Shown: in pieces, positions 63,076 through 64,000 of the stretch | How positions within the stretch are numbered: the stretch's first letter is position 1 | Layout of the letters: every line of letters starts with the position of its first letter | NCBI GenBank assembly: GCA_001768515.1 | Contig: MEOA01000003.1 | Span: 124,001-188,000, forward strand | Source of the DNA: Bacteroidetes bacterium GWE2_42_24 | Lineage (GTDB): Bacteria; Bacteroidota; Bacteroidia; Bacteroidales; TTA-H9 | Direction of reading: 5' to 3' | Length of the DNA: 64,000 bases | Position numbers and translations under genes: made by a program | Notes under the pieces: generated by a model | Told to the model about the DNA's origin: nothing | Databases searched by the model: none | The model's input: the letters and a program-made list of their open reading frames with translations, nothing else

Positions 63076-63687
63076 TCAGAGGATCTTCCAACCTAAACTT
63101 ACGTTAAAAGTATTGCTCTTCATTGAGCTATAGGTTTCTGAATCGTTAGAGATGTTATTCAGCCCAAACTCATAGCGTATGTCTAAGGTAAACATCATGA
63201 CGTCCACACCGGCGCCAATGGCAGCACTCCAGATTGCATCCTTGAGTTTAATCTGATTATCATCAGGAACCAGATTTGAAATAGTCAAATCCTTGCTGAT
63301 AATAAATGAAGCGATTGGACCTGCAAATACTCTTACGTTCACCATGGGTAAACTAAAGACCTTCGTACCGACCAAAACGGGGATATCCATTGTACCCATT
63401 TTATAGTCTGCGGTCACCGCTGGATTGACTGCATCACCAGCAACTTCAAGTATCCCGCCTCTGACACTGTAGAGTAATTCAGGCTGAACATAGAATTTGG
63501 TTCCAATTCTGACAAAAGCTCCCAGTTGAAACCCTGTCTTGCTGCTTTCTTTTAAAGCGGAGACATTACCAGCCATATCGGTTGAGAGTTTCGATACGTT
63601 TAGTCCAATCTTGGGTCCGAATGAAATCTGTCCAAACATACTGCCTGTAATTATCAGTGCAGCAATCATTAAAGTAATTTTTTTCAT
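63076..63687 (-). CDS. outer-membrane beta-barrel (PorT/porin-like) protein
   Basis: A 203-residue protein with a signal peptide (1-19, ending SMFGQ) and a short eight-strand-like barrel: ISFGPKIGLNVSKL, TGFQLGAFVRIG, KFYVQPELLYSV and so on to SLGWKIL. This is the outer-membrane beta-barrel family common in Bacteroidota. Start at ATG 63687; the frame extends to a TTG at 63711, within the promoter box, which I reject. Cargo or ligand unknown. Confidence 0.85.
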   Translation of the reverse strand: MKKITLMIAALIITGSMFGQISFGPKIGLNVSKLSTDMAGNVSALKESSKTGFQLGAFVRIGTKFYVQPELLYSVRGGILEVAGDAVNPAVTADYKMGTMDIPVLVGTKVFSLPMVNVRVFAGPIASFIISKDLTISNLVPDDNQIKLKDAIWSAAIGAGVDVMMFTLDIRYEFGLNNISNDSETYSSMKSNTFNVSLGWKIL

Positions 63688-63708
63688 GTTTTGAGCGTTT
63701 TTATTATG

Positions 63709-63716
63709 CAAACATA
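63709..63716 (-). promoter_or_regulatory. -7 promoter box for the porin-like gene
   Basis: TATGTTTG on the minus strand, exact TAnnTTTG, 22 bp before the ATG at 63687. Confidence 0.5.
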
Positions 63717-63790
63717 CATTAATTTTTGCGGCGGGTTGATGCTTACGCTATTTATTATGGATGAAAGCCTGTGAATAAACAACTTTTCAG

Positions 63791-63798
63791 TAATTTTG
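63791..63798 (+). promoter_or_regulatory. -7 promoter box for the gene at the right edge
   Basis: TAATTTTG, exact TAnnTTTG, 95 bp before the ATG at 63893. Confidence 0.35.
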
Positions 63799-63892
63799 TT
63801 CAGTGATCGGCTGAAATTGCTTAAGAGAGTCGAATCCAGATACAATTCAGACACAATCATGTCGTTTTATTTCAATTAAACTATTTCATGTG

Positions 63893-64000
63893 ATGAAAAG
63901 ATTCATTTTTACCGGAATGCTGACAATACTTCTGGGCTTTACGGCTTCATCTCAGGTCGAAGACAGACCTTTTCAATTCGGAATTCAACTGGCCCCTAAT
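63893..64000 (+). CDS. secreted (outer-membrane-like) protein, N-terminal 36 codons only
   Basis: The window ends inside this gene. The visible part is a signal peptide (KRFIFTGMLTILLGFTASSQ) with cleavage near residue 21, followed by FQFGIQLAPN, the opening strand typical of outer-membrane beta-barrel proteins. It is divergent from the porin-like gene. The rest lies outside, so function is not asserted. Confidence 0.7.
   Translation, partial: MKRFIFTGMLTILLGFTASSQVEDRPFQFGIQLAPN

Overview
This window comes from the chromosome of a member of the Bacteroidota, probably Bacteroidales- or Marinilabiliales-like. Several lines of evidence agree. Many families are (nearly) restricted to the phylum: DUF4301, DUF4271, DUF1599, DUF2279, a type IX secretion plug-domain protein, GldB, a BT_3928-like DoxX protein and a short 288-residue primary sigma factor. 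The genome also uses a Na+-translocating NADH:quinone oxidoreductase. Many genes are preceded by the Bacteroidota -7 promoter box TAnnTTTG, and Shine-Dalgarno sequences are mostly weak. The content is mainly core housekeeping; I see no rRNA, tRNA, CRISPR array, intact insertion sequence or prophage.

Layout. The left edge (1-3.3 kb, minus strand) holds the start of dapB, a DUF4301 gene and an MscS-type channel. At 3.5-6.5 kb (plus) lies a compact nitrosative-stress cassette: an Rrf2 regulator, a ferredoxin-like protein and the hybrid cluster protein Hcp, closed by a strong terminator. A 1.6-kb gene-poor, AT-rich stretch (6.57-8.16 kb) follows. From 8.16 to 24.6 kb every gene is on the minus strand: cdd, an O-antigen-ligase-like gene, a C-terminal processing protease, rnpA, hemD, DUF4271, dnaN, plsY, a 1517-residue secreted protein of unknown function, prmA, tpiA, a DoxX-like membrane protein and DUF1599. 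folP and the c-di-AMP synthase gene (24.6-26.3 kb) are on the plus strand.

From 26.5 to 33.8 kb (minus) come a TPR lipoprotein, def, ruvX, rplS, DUF2279, a phosphomannomutase, mltG, a GNAT acetyltransferase and dapF. The plus strand then carries a DegP/HtrA protease, the primary sigma factor and a NUDIX hydrolase (34.2-37.4 kb). After a 1.2-kb gene-free gap come yidC and pyrG, and then a long minus-strand series (42.5-51.4 kb): two TPR proteins, lpxB, a small membrane protein, surE, DUF502, maf, a UbiA prenyltransferase, kdsC, DUF2520 and the type IX plug-domain protein. The complete nqrABCDEF operon occupies 51.7-57.6 kb (plus). The right end holds DUF3795, arfB, a 54-residue rubredoxin, a comM-like ATPase, a secreted protein, gldB and two outer-membrane beta-barrel genes, the last cut by the window edge.

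Functionally the region joins envelope biogenesis (lpxB, kdsC, O-antigen ligase, plsY, yidC, mltG, dapB/dapF, DegP), information processing (dnaN, rnpA, rpoD, rplS, prmA, def, arfB) and energy and stress metabolism (Nqr, Hcp). The least explained elements are the 1517-residue protein, the ferredoxin-like partner of Hcp with an unusual cysteine pattern, two 11-bp-period minisatellites, twin copies of one terminator-like hairpin, and several places where promoters, terminators and start codons are packed together.
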